Origin: Streptomyces sp. NBC_01262
GTDB lineage: Bacteria; Actinomycetota; Actinomycetes; Streptomycetales; Streptomycetaceae
Direction: 5' to 3'
Assembly: GCF_036226365.1 (NCBI RefSeq)
Contig: NZ_CP108462.1
Span: forward strand, 5,967,501 to 6,031,500
DNA: 64,000 nt
Part shown: positions 47,828 through 56,952 of the stretch, one piece after another
How positions within the stretch are numbered: the first letter of the stretch is position 1
How the letters are laid out: each line of letters starts with the position of its first letter
Made by a program: the position numbers and the translations under genes
The notes under the pieces: generated by a model
Told to the model about the DNA's origin: nothing
Seen by the model: the letters and a program-made list of their open reading frames with translations, nothing else
Database searches by the model: none

Positions 47828-49080
47828 TCGGCCCGGCTCCATGCCGCTGTGAAGACCGCCACCGCTGCCACCGCCGCGCTCACCAGCAGTGCGGTGGCCG
47901 TGGCCCGGCCCAGCGTGGTCGGGTTCGGGTCGAGGATTCCGCTGGTGATCGCCCCGGTGACCGCGACACCGGCCGCCGCCCCCAGCTGACCGGCCGCCGG
48001 ATGCGCGTCCTTCACCGGGGCCAGCCCGGCGCCGGCGAGCGCCAGGCCGATCAGCGTCAGCGGGTAGTACGCGCCCGGGCCCAGCCCCGTACAGGCGGTG
48101 AGGGTGAGGCCGATGGCCGCCAGCACGGCGCCCGCCATCGGCGGGAAGGGGAGGAAGCGGGCCGCCGTCGCGCCCGCCGCCAGGGCGAGCGTGAACAGCG
48201 CGGCCGTGACGGCGGGCAGGCCCCGGCCGTGCGCGACGGCCGGGGCCTGGAGGTAGGTGAGCAGTACGTAGAGCGCGGCGATCACCGCGAAGTGCAGCAG
48301 GAACGCGGCGACGGGGGAGGGCGAGAGGTCGAGCTGCGGGTCGTCCGCGTGCTCGCGCTCCCACCGGACGAACAGGGCCAGCGCGAAGACCGCGACGATG
48401 ATCAGGATCAGGGCGCGGGCGGAGCTCCACTCCCAGGCACTGGCCTGGTTGACGACGGTGTACGCCGCCAGCAGACCCGGGACGAGGAGGGCGAGGGGCG
48501 TGTAGTGCTCGTTCGCCACGCGCTCGGCGTTGTCTTCTCCCTCTGGCGGTGGTGCCAGCGTGATCGCCGCCAGCGCCGCCGCCGCGACCGGCAGCGACAG
48601 CCAGAACACCCACTGCCAGTCCAGCGCCGAGGTCAGCACCCCGCCCAGCAGCGCGGCGGCGGGCACGGCGTACGCGACGCCGTAGGTGATGCCGTAGGGC
48701 GCGGCGTACGGCATCGCGTACGGCAGCACCATCGCGCCCGACACGCCTTGCAGCGCCCGGCCGATCAGCAGCGCCGCGCTGTCCGGCGCGGCGGCGGCGA
48801 GCACGGCGCCCGCGATGAACACCACCATGCCCGCCTGCGCCAGATGCGACGGCCCTGCCGGGCCGAGCTGCACTGCGGCCTTCCTCGCCGGCCAGATCAG
48901 CATCCCGCAGAGCAGCGCCGCCAGGCCCACGGCGGTGTTCGTGCTCTGCCCGGACAGGCCCAGCCCGAGGGCCATCGCGGGCGCGGCGGCGATCAGCGCG
49001 ACCGCGAACAGCCAGTAGGTGGCGGCGGCCAGATAAGGCCCGTAGACGCCGCACGCACGGTAAAGCCGCTGGTCTGGCAT
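47824..49080 (-). CDS. MFS-like membrane protein with unusual Pro-Tyr repeat loop
   Basis: 418 residues from ATG 49080. About 12 hydrophobic helices and remnants of the DHA2 pattern (LLIGRALQGVSGAMVLP; LDWQWVFWLSLPVAAAALAA; AAGQLGAAAGVAVTGAITSG). The central cytoplasmic loop normally carrying the ER-GKAFGIW motif is replaced by PYAMPYAAPYGITYGVAY, built from short repeated codon blocks. The N-terminal motif-A helix pair also looks shortened. It could be a degenerate or specialised exporter. It is coupled to the truncated MFS gene (ATGA) and lies downstream of the MerR regulator gene on the same strand. Confidence 0.75.
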   Translation of the reverse strand: MPDQRLYRACGVYGPYLAAATYWLFAVALIAAAPAMALGLGLSGQSTNTAVGLAALLCGMLIWPARKAAVQLGPAGPSHLAQAGMVVFIAGAVLAAAAPDSAALLIGRALQGVSGAMVLPYAMPYAAPYGITYGVAYAVPAAALLGGVLTSALDWQWVFWLSLPVAAAALAAITLAPPPEGEDNAERVANEHYTPLALLVPGLLAAYTVVNQASAWEWSSARALILIIVAVFALALFVRWEREHADDPQLDLSPSPVAAFLLHFAVIAALYVLLTYLQAPAVAHGRGLPAVTAALFTLALAAGATAARFLPFPPMAGAVLAAIGLTLTACTGLGPGAYYPLTLIGLALAGAGLAPVKDAHPAAGQLGAAAGVAVTGAITSGILDPNPTTLGRATATALLVSAAVAAVAVFTAAWSRAE

Positions 49081-49134
49081 GCGTCCAGCTTCGCCCGGGG
49101 TGGTGCGCGGTGCCTGTCTGTGGGGCCGTCCGGG

Positions 49135-49812
49135 CTACGCCCGGTCCAGCTCCTCGCGCAGCGCGCGGTCCATGGCCAGCGCCAACTCCGCCTCGACGAT
49201 GTCGCGGACCAGGGGGCGCAGGCGGGCGATGGCCTCGCCGAGGTCGGTGTCCGGAAGGACATGCGCGCGGGCGAGGTCGATGAAGAGGGCGGCGAGGGAG
49301 TCGAGGCGGGTGCGCATGGCGCGGCCGGAGGCGAGGACGTCGGCGAGGGGGATGCCTTCGCGGACGAGGGCGGAGGACGCTTCGAGGAGGCGGCGGGAGA
49401 TGTGGACGAGGTCGTCGCCGTCGACGGCGAGGTAGCCGATGTCGAGGGCGGTGGCGAGGTTGTCGGCGGTGGCCTGGTCGGCGAAGTAGTCGGCCATTGC
49501 CTCCGGGGTGAGGCGGACGGGGCTCTCCTCGGACCAGGGGGTGGCCAGAGCGGCGTCGAGGCCGAGGACCTCGGCGACGTCGCGGCCGCTCTCGGCGGCG
49601 GCGAGGAGCTGGGCGATGCCGCCGAGGGTGTGGCCGCGGGCGAGGAGGCCGGTGATGGTGCGCAGCCGCGCGAGGTGGTGCTCGTCGTACCAGGCGATGC
49701 GGCCTTCGCGGCGCGGCGGGGGGAGGAGCTTGCGCTCGCGGTAGAAGCGGACGGTGCGCAGCGGGATGCCGGCCGCCGCCGCGAGTTCCTCCATGCGGTA
49801 TTCCGTTGCCAC
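49135..49812 (-). CDS. MerR-family transcriptional regulator
   Basis: 225 residues from GTG 49812. The N-terminal winged helix is YRMEELAAAAGIPLRTVRFY, RERKLLPPPRREGRIAWYDE and HHLARLRTITGLLARGHTLG. The C-terminal 140 residues are helical and lack Cys clusters, so it probably senses an organic ligand, not a metal. It is divergent from the Baeyer-Villiger operon with 105 bp between; two TACC/GGTA inverted sites lie there. It may regulate the operon, and also the MFS genes 54 bp downstream. Confidence 0.9.
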   Translation of the reverse strand: MATEYRMEELAAAAGIPLRTVRFYRERKLLPPPRREGRIAWYDEHHLARLRTITGLLARGHTLGGIAQLLAAAESGRDVAEVLGLDAALATPWSEESPVRLTPEAMADYFADQATADNLATALDIGYLAVDGDDLVHISRRLLEASSALVREGIPLADVLASGRAMRTRLDSLAALFIDLARAHVLPDTDLGEAIARLRPLVRDIVEAELALAMDRALREELDRA

Positions 49813-49843
49813 AGATGCAGCCTACGTGCCTGTGCGCGGGGTC

Positions 49844-49870
49844 TACCGCTGGTAACGGACTTGGCTTACC
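49844..49870. promoter_or_regulatory. Overlapping inverted repeats before the Baeyer-Villiger operon
   Basis: TACC-GCT-GGTA (49844-49854) overlaps a wider GGTAA-N10-TTACC (49851-49870). Both lie between the divergent MerR and monooxygenase starts. They are the best candidates for the regulator's site; a MerR protein would be expected to bind between -35 and -10. Confidence 0.5.
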
Positions 49871-49917
49871 CTCCAACCATGCCAGTGATTGCTGGCGCGG
49901 TTGGAGCGGAGGCGGCA

Positions 49918-51390
49918 GTGACCGAACACGTGCGGGTGGCGGTGATCGGATCGGGGTTCGGCGGCCTCGGCGCAGCCGTGCGGCTGCGCCGCGAGGGCGT
50001 CACGGACTTCGTGGTGCTGGAGCGGGCCGGCTCGGTCGGCGGGACGTGGCGGGACAACGACTATCCCGGCTGCGCGTGCGATGTTCCGTCCCATCTCTAC
50101 TCGTTCTCCTTCGCGCCCAACGCGGCCTGGCCGCGCGCCTTCTCCGGCCAGCCGCACATCCGGGCGTACCTGGAGCGGGTCACCGACGCCTTCGGGCTGC
50201 GCCCGCACCTGCGCTTCGACACCGAGCTGCTGCAGGCGAGCTGGGACGACGAGCGGCGGCTGTGGCGGCTGCGTACGTCCCAGGGCGAGCTGACCGCCGA
50301 CCTCGTGGTCTCCGCCACCGGCCCGCTGTCGGACCCCAAGCTGCCGGACATCCCGGGGCTGGACGGCTTCCCAGGGGCGGTGTTCCACAGCTCCCGCTGG
50401 GACCACGACCTCGACCTCAAGGGCAAGCGGGTCGCGGTCGTCGGCACGGGCGCCTCCGCGATCCAGATCGTGCCGGCCATCCAGCCGGAGGTGAAGTCGC
50501 TGACCGTCGTGCAGCGCACGCCGCCGTGGGTGATGCCGCGCGTGGACCGGGGCATCAACAAGGCCGAGCAGTGGCTGCACGAACAGATCCCGGCGACCGC
50601 GAAGGCCCGGCGCGGACTGCTGTGGCTGCTGCGGGAGTTCCAGGTCGGGGCGTTCGTCAAGCGCCCGCGCCTGCTGAAGGCGGCCGAGCAGCTCGCGAAG
50701 AGCAACATGCGAAGGTCGATCAAGGACCCCGCGCTGCGCAGGCAGCTCACGCCCGACTACACCATCGGCTGCAAGCGGATCCTGCTCTCCAACACCTACT
50801 ATCCGGCGCTCGCCCAGCCCAACACCGAACTCGTCGCCTCCGCCCTCAAGGAGGTGCGCGGCTCGACGATCGTCATGGCCGACGGCACCGAACGCGAGGT
50901 CGACGTGATCGTCTTCGGGACCGGATTCCACGTCACCGACATGCCGATCGGCGACCGCGTCGTCGGCGCGAACGGGCTGACGCTGGCCGAGCACTGGAAG
51001 GACGGCATGGCCGCGCTGCGCGGCTGCTCGGTCGACGGCTTCCCGAATCTGCTGCTGATCATCGGCCCCAACACCGGGCTCGGCAACAGCTCGATGATTC
51101 TGATGATCGAGTCCTCGCTCAACTACGTCGCCGCGTATCTGAAGGCCCTGGACGACACCGGCGGCGTCGCGCTCGACGCCACGGCTGAGGCGGTGCGCTC
51201 CTGGAACACCGAGATGCAGCGCCGGATGTCCCGGACGGTGTGGACCACCGGCGGCTGCGAGAGCTGGTACCTGGACTCGGAGGGCCGCAACACCACGGCC
51301 TGGCCGGGCACGACAGCCGAATTCCGGCGCGCGACGCGACGGCTGAAACTGGAGGAGTACGACGTGCTGCAGGGAGCCACGACCTCATGA
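49918..51390 (+). CDS. Flavin-containing monooxygenase (Baeyer-Villiger type)
   Basis: 490 residues from GTG 49918, chosen for GGAGG 6 nt upstream; an ATG at 49879 would add 13 residues. FAD-binding VAVIGSGFGGLGAAVRLRRE, the second motif GTWRDNDYPGCACDVPSHLY, NADPH-binding VAVVGTGASAIQIVPAIQPE, and the class signature FPGAVFHSSRWDHD, similar to the FxGxxxHxxxW of Baeyer-Villiger enzymes. It should insert oxygen next to a ketone. Downstream hydrolase and dehydrogenase genes overlap by 4 bp, fitting ketone to ester to alcohol plus acid. Substrate not deducible. Confidence 0.9.
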   Translation: MTEHVRVAVIGSGFGGLGAAVRLRREGVTDFVVLERAGSVGGTWRDNDYPGCACDVPSHLYSFSFAPNAAWPRAFSGQPHIRAYLERVTDAFGLRPHLRFDTELLQASWDDERRLWRLRTSQGELTADLVVSATGPLSDPKLPDIPGLDGFPGAVFHSSRWDHDLDLKGKRVAVVGTGASAIQIVPAIQPEVKSLTVVQRTPPWVMPRVDRGINKAEQWLHEQIPATAKARRGLLWLLREFQVGAFVKRPRLLKAAEQLAKSNMRRSIKDPALRRQLTPDYTIGCKRILLSNTYYPALAQPNTELVASALKEVRGSTIVMADGTEREVDVIVFGTGFHVTDMPIGDRVVGANGLTLAEHWKDGMAALRGCSVDGFPNLLLIIGPNTGLGNSSMILMIESSLNYVAAYLKALDDTGGVALDATAEAVRSWNTEMQRRMSRTVWTTGGCESWYLDSEGRNTTAWPGTTAEFRRATRRLKLEEYDVLQGATTS

Positions 51391-52310
51391 CCACCTACGA
51401 ACTTCCCGAGGCGCGGCGTACGGACTTCGTACGCTCGGCGGACGGCACGCGGATCAACGTCGAGGAGTACGGGCCCCAGGGCGCTCCCACGGTCGTCCTG
51501 ATCCACGGCTGGACCTGCCGGACGCTCTTCTGGGCCCCGCTCATCCACGAACTGGGCGGAGAGTTCCGCGTCGTGGTCTACGACCAGCGCGGCCACGGCC
51601 GCAGCGAGACCCCCGGGCCCGGCGGCTACGGCACGGAGGCGCTGGCCGACGACCTCACCGCCGTGCTCGACGCCTTCCTGGGCGACGACGAGCGGGCGGT
51701 CCTGGTCGGCCACTCCATGGGCGGCATGACCGCGATGGCCGCCGGCGACCGCCCCGCGATCCAGGCCCGCACCGCCGCCCTCCTGCTGGCCAGCACCGGC
51801 AGCGGACGGCTCCTCGCGGAAACGGCCGTCCTGCCGCCGCGAGTGAAGTCCGAGCGCCTGCGGCGGGCCTTCCACCGCTTCCTGCTGGTGTCCACGGCGC
51901 CCCTGGGCCCGTCCACCCCGCTCACCCGCGCCGCACTCAAGTACGGCGTCCTGGCGGCGGGTACGACACCCGAGCAGGTCGCCTTCACCGCCCGCATCGT
52001 CCACGCCTGCGGCCGCCGCGCCCGCGCCCGCTGGGGCCGGGTGCTCGCCGAGCTCAACCTCGACGCCGGCATCGCCGCCATCGGCGCCCCCACGGCCGTC
52101 CTCGTCGGCACCGCCGACAAGCTCACCCCGCCCGTCCACGCCCACGGCATGGCGGCCCGCCTGAGCAACTTCGCCGGGCTCACCGAACTGCCCGGCCTCG
52201 GCCACATGACCCCGATCGAGGATCCCGCCGCCGTCGCGGTCGTCGTACGGTCGCTGGTGCGCGAGCACCTCGCGGGTGCCCGGTCCGCCGAAGAGGAGAC
52301 CACCGCATGA
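51387..52310 (+). CDS. Alpha/beta hydrolase
   Basis: 307 residues from ATG 51387, overlapping the monooxygenase stop (ATGA). Oxyanion VVLIHGWTCRTLFWAPLIHE, nucleophile elbow VLVGHSMGGMTAM, acid strand VLVGTADKLTPP and catalytic His in LPGLGHMTPIEDP. In this operon it would hydrolyse the ester made by the monooxygenase. Length is normal. It is co-translated with the SDR gene that follows by another ATGA overlap. Confidence 0.9.
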   Translation: MTTYELPEARRTDFVRSADGTRINVEEYGPQGAPTVVLIHGWTCRTLFWAPLIHELGGEFRVVVYDQRGHGRSETPGPGGYGTEALADDLTAVLDAFLGDDERAVLVGHSMGGMTAMAAGDRPAIQARTAALLLASTGSGRLLAETAVLPPRVKSERLRRAFHRFLLVSTAPLGPSTPLTRAALKYGVLAAGTTPEQVAFTARIVHACGRRARARWGRVLAELNLDAGIAAIGAPTAVLVGTADKLTPPVHAHGMAARLSNFAGLTELPGLGHMTPIEDPAAVAVVVRSLVREHLAGARSAEEETTA

Positions 52311-53197
52311 GCGCTTCACTGCAAGGGCACGTCGTGGTCGTCACCGGCGCCGCCCGGGGCGTCGGAGCCCTGCTCGCCCGCAAACTCGCCGCGCGCGGGG
52401 CCCGGCTGGCGCTGGTCGGCCTTGAGCCCGACGAACTGAAGGCGGTCGCCGAGGGCATCGGACCCGAGGCCGCCTTCTGGGTGGCCGACGTCACGGATCA
52501 CGACACCATGGCGCGGGTCGCCGGTGAGGTGACCGAGCGCTTCGGCCGGGTGGACGCCGTCGTCGCCAACGCGGGTGTCGCGACGGGCGGTCCCTTTCTG
52601 GACTCGGACCCCGCCGCCTTCGATCGCGTCGTCCAGGTGAATCTGATGGGGAGCGTCACGACGGCCCGGGCCTTTCTCCCGGCGCTCCTCGAATCGAGGG
52701 GCTACCTGCTCCAGATCGCCTCCCTGGCCGCGATCGCTCCGGCGCCCATGATGACCGCGTACTGCGCCAGCAAGGCGGGCGTCGAGGCCTTCGCCCACTG
52801 CTTGCGCGCCGAGGTCGGCCATCTCGGGGTCAAGGTCGGCGTCGGCTACCTGAGTTGGACCGACACCGACATGGTGCGCGGCGCCGACGAGGACGACGTG
52901 ATGCGGGAGGCTCGCGCCAAGCTGCCCTGGCCCGCCAACCGCACGTATCCGCTCGACCCGGCCGTCGAGCGCATCGCGCTCGGCGTCGAGCGCCGCTCCG
53001 CCCACGTCTACGCCCAGTGGTGGCTGCGCGGCATGCAGTCCGTACGCGGCTACCTGCCCGGGCTCATCGGCGGGGCCATCGGCCAGCGCGAGATGCGGCG
53101 GCTCGCCCCGCGCATCGCCGCCGCGGGCGGCATGCGGCGCGGCCTTGTAGGCCGCGGCGGCGAAGCGGACGAGCGATTCAGCCCGCCCGGCGTTTGA
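52307..53197 (+). CDS. Short-chain dehydrogenase/reductase with repeat-derived C terminus
   Basis: 296 residues from ATG 52307. Cofactor site VVVVTGAARGVGALLARKLA, NAGV motif in VVANAGVATGG, catalytic Ser in LQIASLAAIAP and Tyr/Lys in MTAYCASKAGVEAFAHCL. It would oxidise the alcohol released by the hydrolase, or reduce the original ketone. The last residues (ERFSPPGV) are encoded by the start of a right-arm palindromic repeat, so the original stop has been displaced. The catalytic core is whole. Third gene of the operon. Confidence 0.9.
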   Translation: MSASLQGHVVVVTGAARGVGALLARKLAARGARLALVGLEPDELKAVAEGIGPEAAFWVADVTDHDTMARVAGEVTERFGRVDAVVANAGVATGGPFLDSDPAAFDRVVQVNLMGSVTTARAFLPALLESRGYLLQIASLAAIAPAPMMTAYCASKAGVEAFAHCLRAEVGHLGVKVGVGYLSWTDTDMVRGADEDDVMREARAKLPWPANRTYPLDPAVERIALGVERRSAHVYAQWWLRGMQSVRGYLPGLIGGAIGQREMRRLAPRIAAAGGMRRGLVGRGGEADERFSPPGV

Positions 53198-53250
53198 GGG
53201 CACACCCGCAGGGCGTTCGGGGGTTCGGGGGCGCAGCCCCCGGCACAGAA
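53176..53250. repeat. Dispersed palindromic element, right-arm copy at the SDR gene end
   Basis: ATTCAGCCCGCCCGGCGTTT then GAGGGCACACCCGCAGGGCG, followed by GGGGGC-GCA-GCCCCC. It has the same two-module order as the copies at 28.5 and 61.3 kb. It supplies the SDR stop codon. Confidence 0.75.
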
Positions 53251-53346
53251 CACCACCTGAGCTGCGCGAAGTCGCACAAAGTGCGTAACCCACCACGCCA
53301 TGTAACTCTGGTTCGGGCCCATCCCGCACATCCCAGAGGAGTGATC

Positions 53347-53592
53347 ATGGGCAAGAACGACCCGATGAAGGGCAACGCCGGCGACTACGCCAAGAAGGCG
53401 CAGCAGAAGCGCGGCGTGCAGGACCCGCTCAGCGACATCGACATGGACGACGAGATGCTGGCGGACCCCAGGGACCCGCAGGAGCCCAAGGGCCCGCAGC
53501 GCACGGGGCGTCCGTCGGACGAGTCGCAGCGGATGAACCGTGGCGGCCAGGAGTCGATGGACGAGCCGCACGAGGACCGCTGGGACATGTGA
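53347..53592 (+). CDS. Small hydrophilic acidic protein (81 aa)
   Basis: From ATG 53347, preceded by AGAGGAG. The product (MGKNDPMKGNAGDYAKKAQQ, then SDIDMDDEMLADPRDPQEPK and ending PHEDRWDM) is highly charged, rich in Asp/Glu/Lys/Gln and Pro, with no hydrophobic core, and so probably disordered. Similar small proteins are conserved in Streptomyces, but I know no function. A very strong terminator follows directly, so it is a monocistronic unit. Confidence 0.75.
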   Translation: MGKNDPMKGNAGDYAKKAQQKRGVQDPLSDIDMDDEMLADPRDPQEPKGPQRTGRPSDESQRMNRGGQESMDEPHEDRWDM

Positions 53593-53606
53593 CCTCAGCA
53601 GCATGA

Positions 53607-53641
53607 GGAAGGGGCGCGCCCGCCAAGGGCGCGCCCCTTCC
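53607..53641 (+). terminator. Strong hairpin terminator between convergent genes
   Basis: A 15-bp perfect stem (GGAAGGGGCGCGCCC with its complement at 53627-53641) around GCCAA. It lies between the small acidic gene and the convergent tricorn gene, so it can serve both. Confidence 0.85.
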
Positions 53642-53648
53642 GCCGTGT

Positions 53649-56600
53649 TCAGCCGCGCGGCGGGAGTGGGGGGCGGCGGAGGTCGGGGCGGTCGGAGAGG
53701 CCGGGCGGGGTGGAGGCGGGGTGCTCGGCGAGCAGGTCGAGCGCCGTGCGCACGGCGACGTCCATCTCGATGTGACGGCCCTCGGCCCAGTCCAGCGGCG
53801 TGCGCAGGGAGGGGATGTCGGGCTCGACGCCGTAGTTCTCGACGGACCAGCCGTAGGCGTCGAACCAGGCCGCGTTCATCGGCACTGTGATGACCGTGCC
53901 GTCGCCGAGCGTGTGGCGGCCGGTCATGCCGACGACGCCGCCCCAGGTGCGGGTGCCGACGACCGGCCCGACACCGAGGAGCCGGAAGGCGGCGGTGATC
54001 ATGTCGCCGTCGCTGGAGGTGGCTTCGTCGCAGAGGGCGACGATCGGGCCGCGCGGTGCGCTGCTCGCGTAGGAGACGGGCTGGGCGTTTCGCGTGTGGT
54101 CCCAGCCGAGGATCCGGCGGGTGAGCTTCTCGACGACGAGCTCGCTGATGTGGCCGCCGGCGTTGCCGCGTACGTCCACGATCAGGGCGGGAAGGGCGAC
54201 TTCCATCCGCAGGTCGCGGTTGAACTGGGCCCAGCCGGAGCCGCCCATGTCGGGGATGTGCAGGTAGCCGCAGCGGCCGTCGCTCATCTCCCGTACGACG
54301 TCGCGGCGTTTGGCGACCCAGTCCTGGTAGCGCAGCGGCCGTTCGTCGACGAGGGGGACGACGGCGACCCGGCGCGGCGGGCCGCCTTCCCCTGAGGCGA
54401 AGGTCAGCTCCACCGTCGTGCCGCCGGCGGCGGCCAGGAGGGGGGCCGGTCCGGTGCCGGGGTCGATGGCGCGGCCGTCCACGTGGGTGAGGGCGGAGCC
54501 CTCGCGGATGCCGGTGCCGGCGAGCGGGGAGCGGGCCTTGGAGTCGGAGGACTCGCCGGGCAGGATGCGCGAGACGACCCACGAACCGTCCTGCGCATGC
54601 GTGAAGTTGGCGCCGAGCAGGCCGATGGGGCGCTGGTAGTGGGGCGGGCCCTCGTTGCGGCGCGCGGGCGATACGTACGCGTGGGAGGTGCCCAGCTCGC
54701 CGAGCACCTCGCGCAGCAGATCGGCGAACTCGTCCGGGGAGGCGACGTGTTCGACCAGCGGTCGGTACTGGTCCAGGACGGCGGGCCAGTCGATGCCGCA
54801 CATGTCGGGGGCCCAGAAGTAGTCGCGGATGATGCGCCCGGCCTCGTCGAAGGCCTGGCGCCATTCCGCCGCCGGGTCGGCGTCGTGGAGGATGCGCCGC
54901 ATGTCGATGTAGACGGTGGAGTCCAGGTCGCCCAGCTCGGTGGCGGGGATGGCGGTCAGGTCGCCCTCGTCGTAGACGACCAGGCGGGAGCCGTCGCCGC
55001 TGACGCGGTACCAGTCCATGTGGTGGATCAGCTCGGTGCGCTTGGACTTGGCGAGGTCGAAGTATTCGAGGCTGGGGCGGGCCGAGGGGTCGGTCGGGTT
55101 GACGAAGGTCTCGCCCAGCGCGCCGGAGATCGGCCAGCGCTGCCAGACCAGGCCGCCGCGTACGGGTTCCAGCGAGCTGTACTTCGAGGCGGGGACGGGG
55201 AACGGGGTCACCCGGCTCGGCAGGCCCTCCGCCTCCACCGCGACCGCGCCGCTGCCGGTGTCGACGGGGTCCAGGCCGCCGGTGGGCGGGCGGCCCTCGA
55301 CGGGCAGGGCGAAGGGGGACGGGGTCGCGGAGTTGAGGGGGACGAGGTAGGGACGGCAGCCGAGGGGGAAGGACAGGTCGCCGGTGTGGACGTCGTAGAC
55401 CGGGTCGAAGCCGCGCCAGGACAGGAAGGCGAGGTAGCGGCCGTCGCGGGTGAAGACGGGCTGCTCGTCCTCGAAGCGGCCGTTGGTGACCTCGATGACG
55501 ATCCGTTCCTCCGTGAGCTTGGCGATCCTGATCTGGCGCAGGCTCCGCCCGATGACCGGATGCGACCAGGCCAGCCACGCCGAGTCGGGGGAGAAGGCCA
55601 GATCCCGCACCGGTCCGTTCTCCGAGCGGGCCAGCTCGACGACCGTGCCGCTGCCGTCCTCGACGGCCACGTCCACCAGCAGCAGCCGCCCGTCGTTCGA
55701 CGCCACCGCGAGCGTCTCCCCGTCCGGTGACGACACCAGCTCCTGTACGCGGCCGAGCCGCCCGGCCGCGAAGCGCCGCGCGGGCGCCGACGCCGCCGCC
55801 GGACGGCCCGGCAGGTCGGCGATCTCGATCGCGTCCTCGCCGTCGGCGTCCGTGACGAAGGCGATCCGCCCGGTCTCCCCGAGCATCTCGGGCAGCCGGA
55901 CCCGCGCCCCCGGCTCGTCGGCGATGGTGCGGGCCGGGCCGTCGCGGTGGGTGAGCCAGTACAGGCTGCCGCGTACGCAGACCGCGCTGGCCCGGCCCGT
56001 ACGGTCGCAGGCGAGCGAGTCCAGGTGCGAGGCGGCCGGGACCTGGTACGGGCGGCGGCCGGCGCGGGGGCCGCCGAGGCGTACGTCGAGCCGGCGGGGG
56101 ACGGCGGCGGGATCGGCGAGGTCGTCGACGAGCCAGAGCCCGCCCGCGCACTGGTAGACCACGCGGGAGCCGTCGGTGGCGGCGCTGCGGGCGTAGAAGT
56201 CGGCGTGGTCGGTGTGGCGCCGCAGGTCCGAGCCGTCCGGCAGGACCGAGTACAGATTGCCCACGCCCTCGTGGTCGGAGAGGAAGGCGATCCGGCCGCC
56301 CACGAACATCGGGGACTCCAGGTGGCCGCCCAGGTCCGGCACCAGCCGCGTGCCGTGCAGCCACAGCCGTCCCGTCGCCCCGCCCCGGTAGCGCTTCCAG
56401 GCCGACGGCTCGTGCGGCGGGGTGCCGGTGAGGAGAAGTGTGCGGTGCTCGCCGTCGTCGGTGTCGTGGACGGCGATGTCGGAGACCGGTCCCCACGGCA
56501 GGCGGCTGCCGGGGCTGCCGTCGACGGGGAGGTTGTAGGCCCACGAGAAGTAGGAGAAGGGCTGGCCGTGCGAGGAGACGGCGAGGATCCGGCCGTCGGG

Positions 56601-56906
56601 CGTCCAGCCGCGTACGCGCGTGTCGAAGCTGCCCCAGTAGGTGAGCCGCCGCGCCGGGCCGCCGTCCACCGGGGCGAGGTGGATCTCCGGGTCCAGGCTG
56701 CGCCAGGTGGTGAACGCGATCGACGCGCCGTCCGGCGAGAAGCGCGGATGGCCGACCCGGGTGCGGTCGGCGGTGACCCGCCAGGCGCGGGCGGGGGCGT
56801 CGCCGGGGGCGGCCAGCGGGGCCACCCAGATGTCGTCCTCCGCGGCGAAGCACAGCAGATCGCCGTGGACATGCGGAAACCGGAGATATGCGCCGTCTTC
56901 GCTCAC
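53649..56906 (-). CDS. Tricorn protease
   Basis: 1085 residues from GTG 56906. Domain order follows Tricorn: N-terminal beta-propellers with repeated WD-like strands (HPRFSPDGASIAFTTWRSLD; GWTPDGRILAVSSHGQPFSY; RDLAFSPDSAWLAWSHPVIG; VFTRDGRYLAFLSWRGFDPV), helical C1 domain with GTSHAYVSPARRNEGPPHYQ (catalytic His), a PDZ-like domain (REGSALTHVDGRAIDPG) and the S41-type C2 domain with VDVRGNAGGHISELVVEKL and EATSSDGDMITAAFRLLG, holding the nucleophile Ser. It degrades peptides released by the proteasome. Gene stands alone. Length matches the family. Confidence 0.95.
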   Translation of the reverse strand: MSEDGAYLRFPHVHGDLLCFAAEDDIWVAPLAAPGDAPARAWRVTADRTRVGHPRFSPDGASIAFTTWRSLDPEIHLAPVDGGPARRLTYWGSFDTRVRGWTPDGRILAVSSHGQPFSYFSWAYNLPVDGSPGSRLPWGPVSDIAVHDTDDGEHRTLLLTGTPPHEPSAWKRYRGGATGRLWLHGTRLVPDLGGHLESPMFVGGRIAFLSDHEGVGNLYSVLPDGSDLRRHTDHADFYARSAATDGSRVVYQCAGGLWLVDDLADPAAVPRRLDVRLGGPRAGRRPYQVPAASHLDSLACDRTGRASAVCVRGSLYWLTHRDGPARTIADEPGARVRLPEMLGETGRIAFVTDADGEDAIEIADLPGRPAAASAPARRFAAGRLGRVQELVSSPDGETLAVASNDGRLLLVDVAVEDGSGTVVELARSENGPVRDLAFSPDSAWLAWSHPVIGRSLRQIRIAKLTEERIVIEVTNGRFEDEQPVFTRDGRYLAFLSWRGFDPVYDVHTGDLSFPLGCRPYLVPLNSATPSPFALPVEGRPPTGGLDPVDTGSGAVAVEAEGLPSRVTPFPVPASKYSSLEPVRGGLVWQRWPISGALGETFVNPTDPSARPSLEYFDLAKSKRTELIHHMDWYRVSGDGSRLVVYDEGDLTAIPATELGDLDSTVYIDMRRILHDADPAAEWRQAFDEAGRIIRDYFWAPDMCGIDWPAVLDQYRPLVEHVASPDEFADLLREVLGELGTSHAYVSPARRNEGPPHYQRPIGLLGANFTHAQDGSWVVSRILPGESSDSKARSPLAGTGIREGSALTHVDGRAIDPGTGPAPLLAAAGGTTVELTFASGEGGPPRRVAVVPLVDERPLRYQDWVAKRRDVVREMSDGRCGYLHIPDMGGSGWAQFNRDLRMEVALPALIVDVRGNAGGHISELVVEKLTRRILGWDHTRNAQPVSYASSAPRGPIVALCDEATSSDGDMITAAFRLLGVGPVVGTRTWGGVVGMTGRHTLGDGTVITVPMNAAWFDAYGWSVENYGVEPDIPSLRTPLDWAEGRHIEMDVAVRTALDLLAEHPASTPPGLSDRPDLRRPPLPPRG

Positions 56907-56952
56907 GTACCCATCGTTCGGGGCCGGGGGAGCGCCAGCAACTTTTGCGCCG

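Noticed and set aside
47818..49917. Extending the Baeyer-Villiger gene upstream to 47818.
   Set aside because: The frame is antisense to the MFS and MerR genes and low complexity; GTG 49918 has a strong ribosome site.
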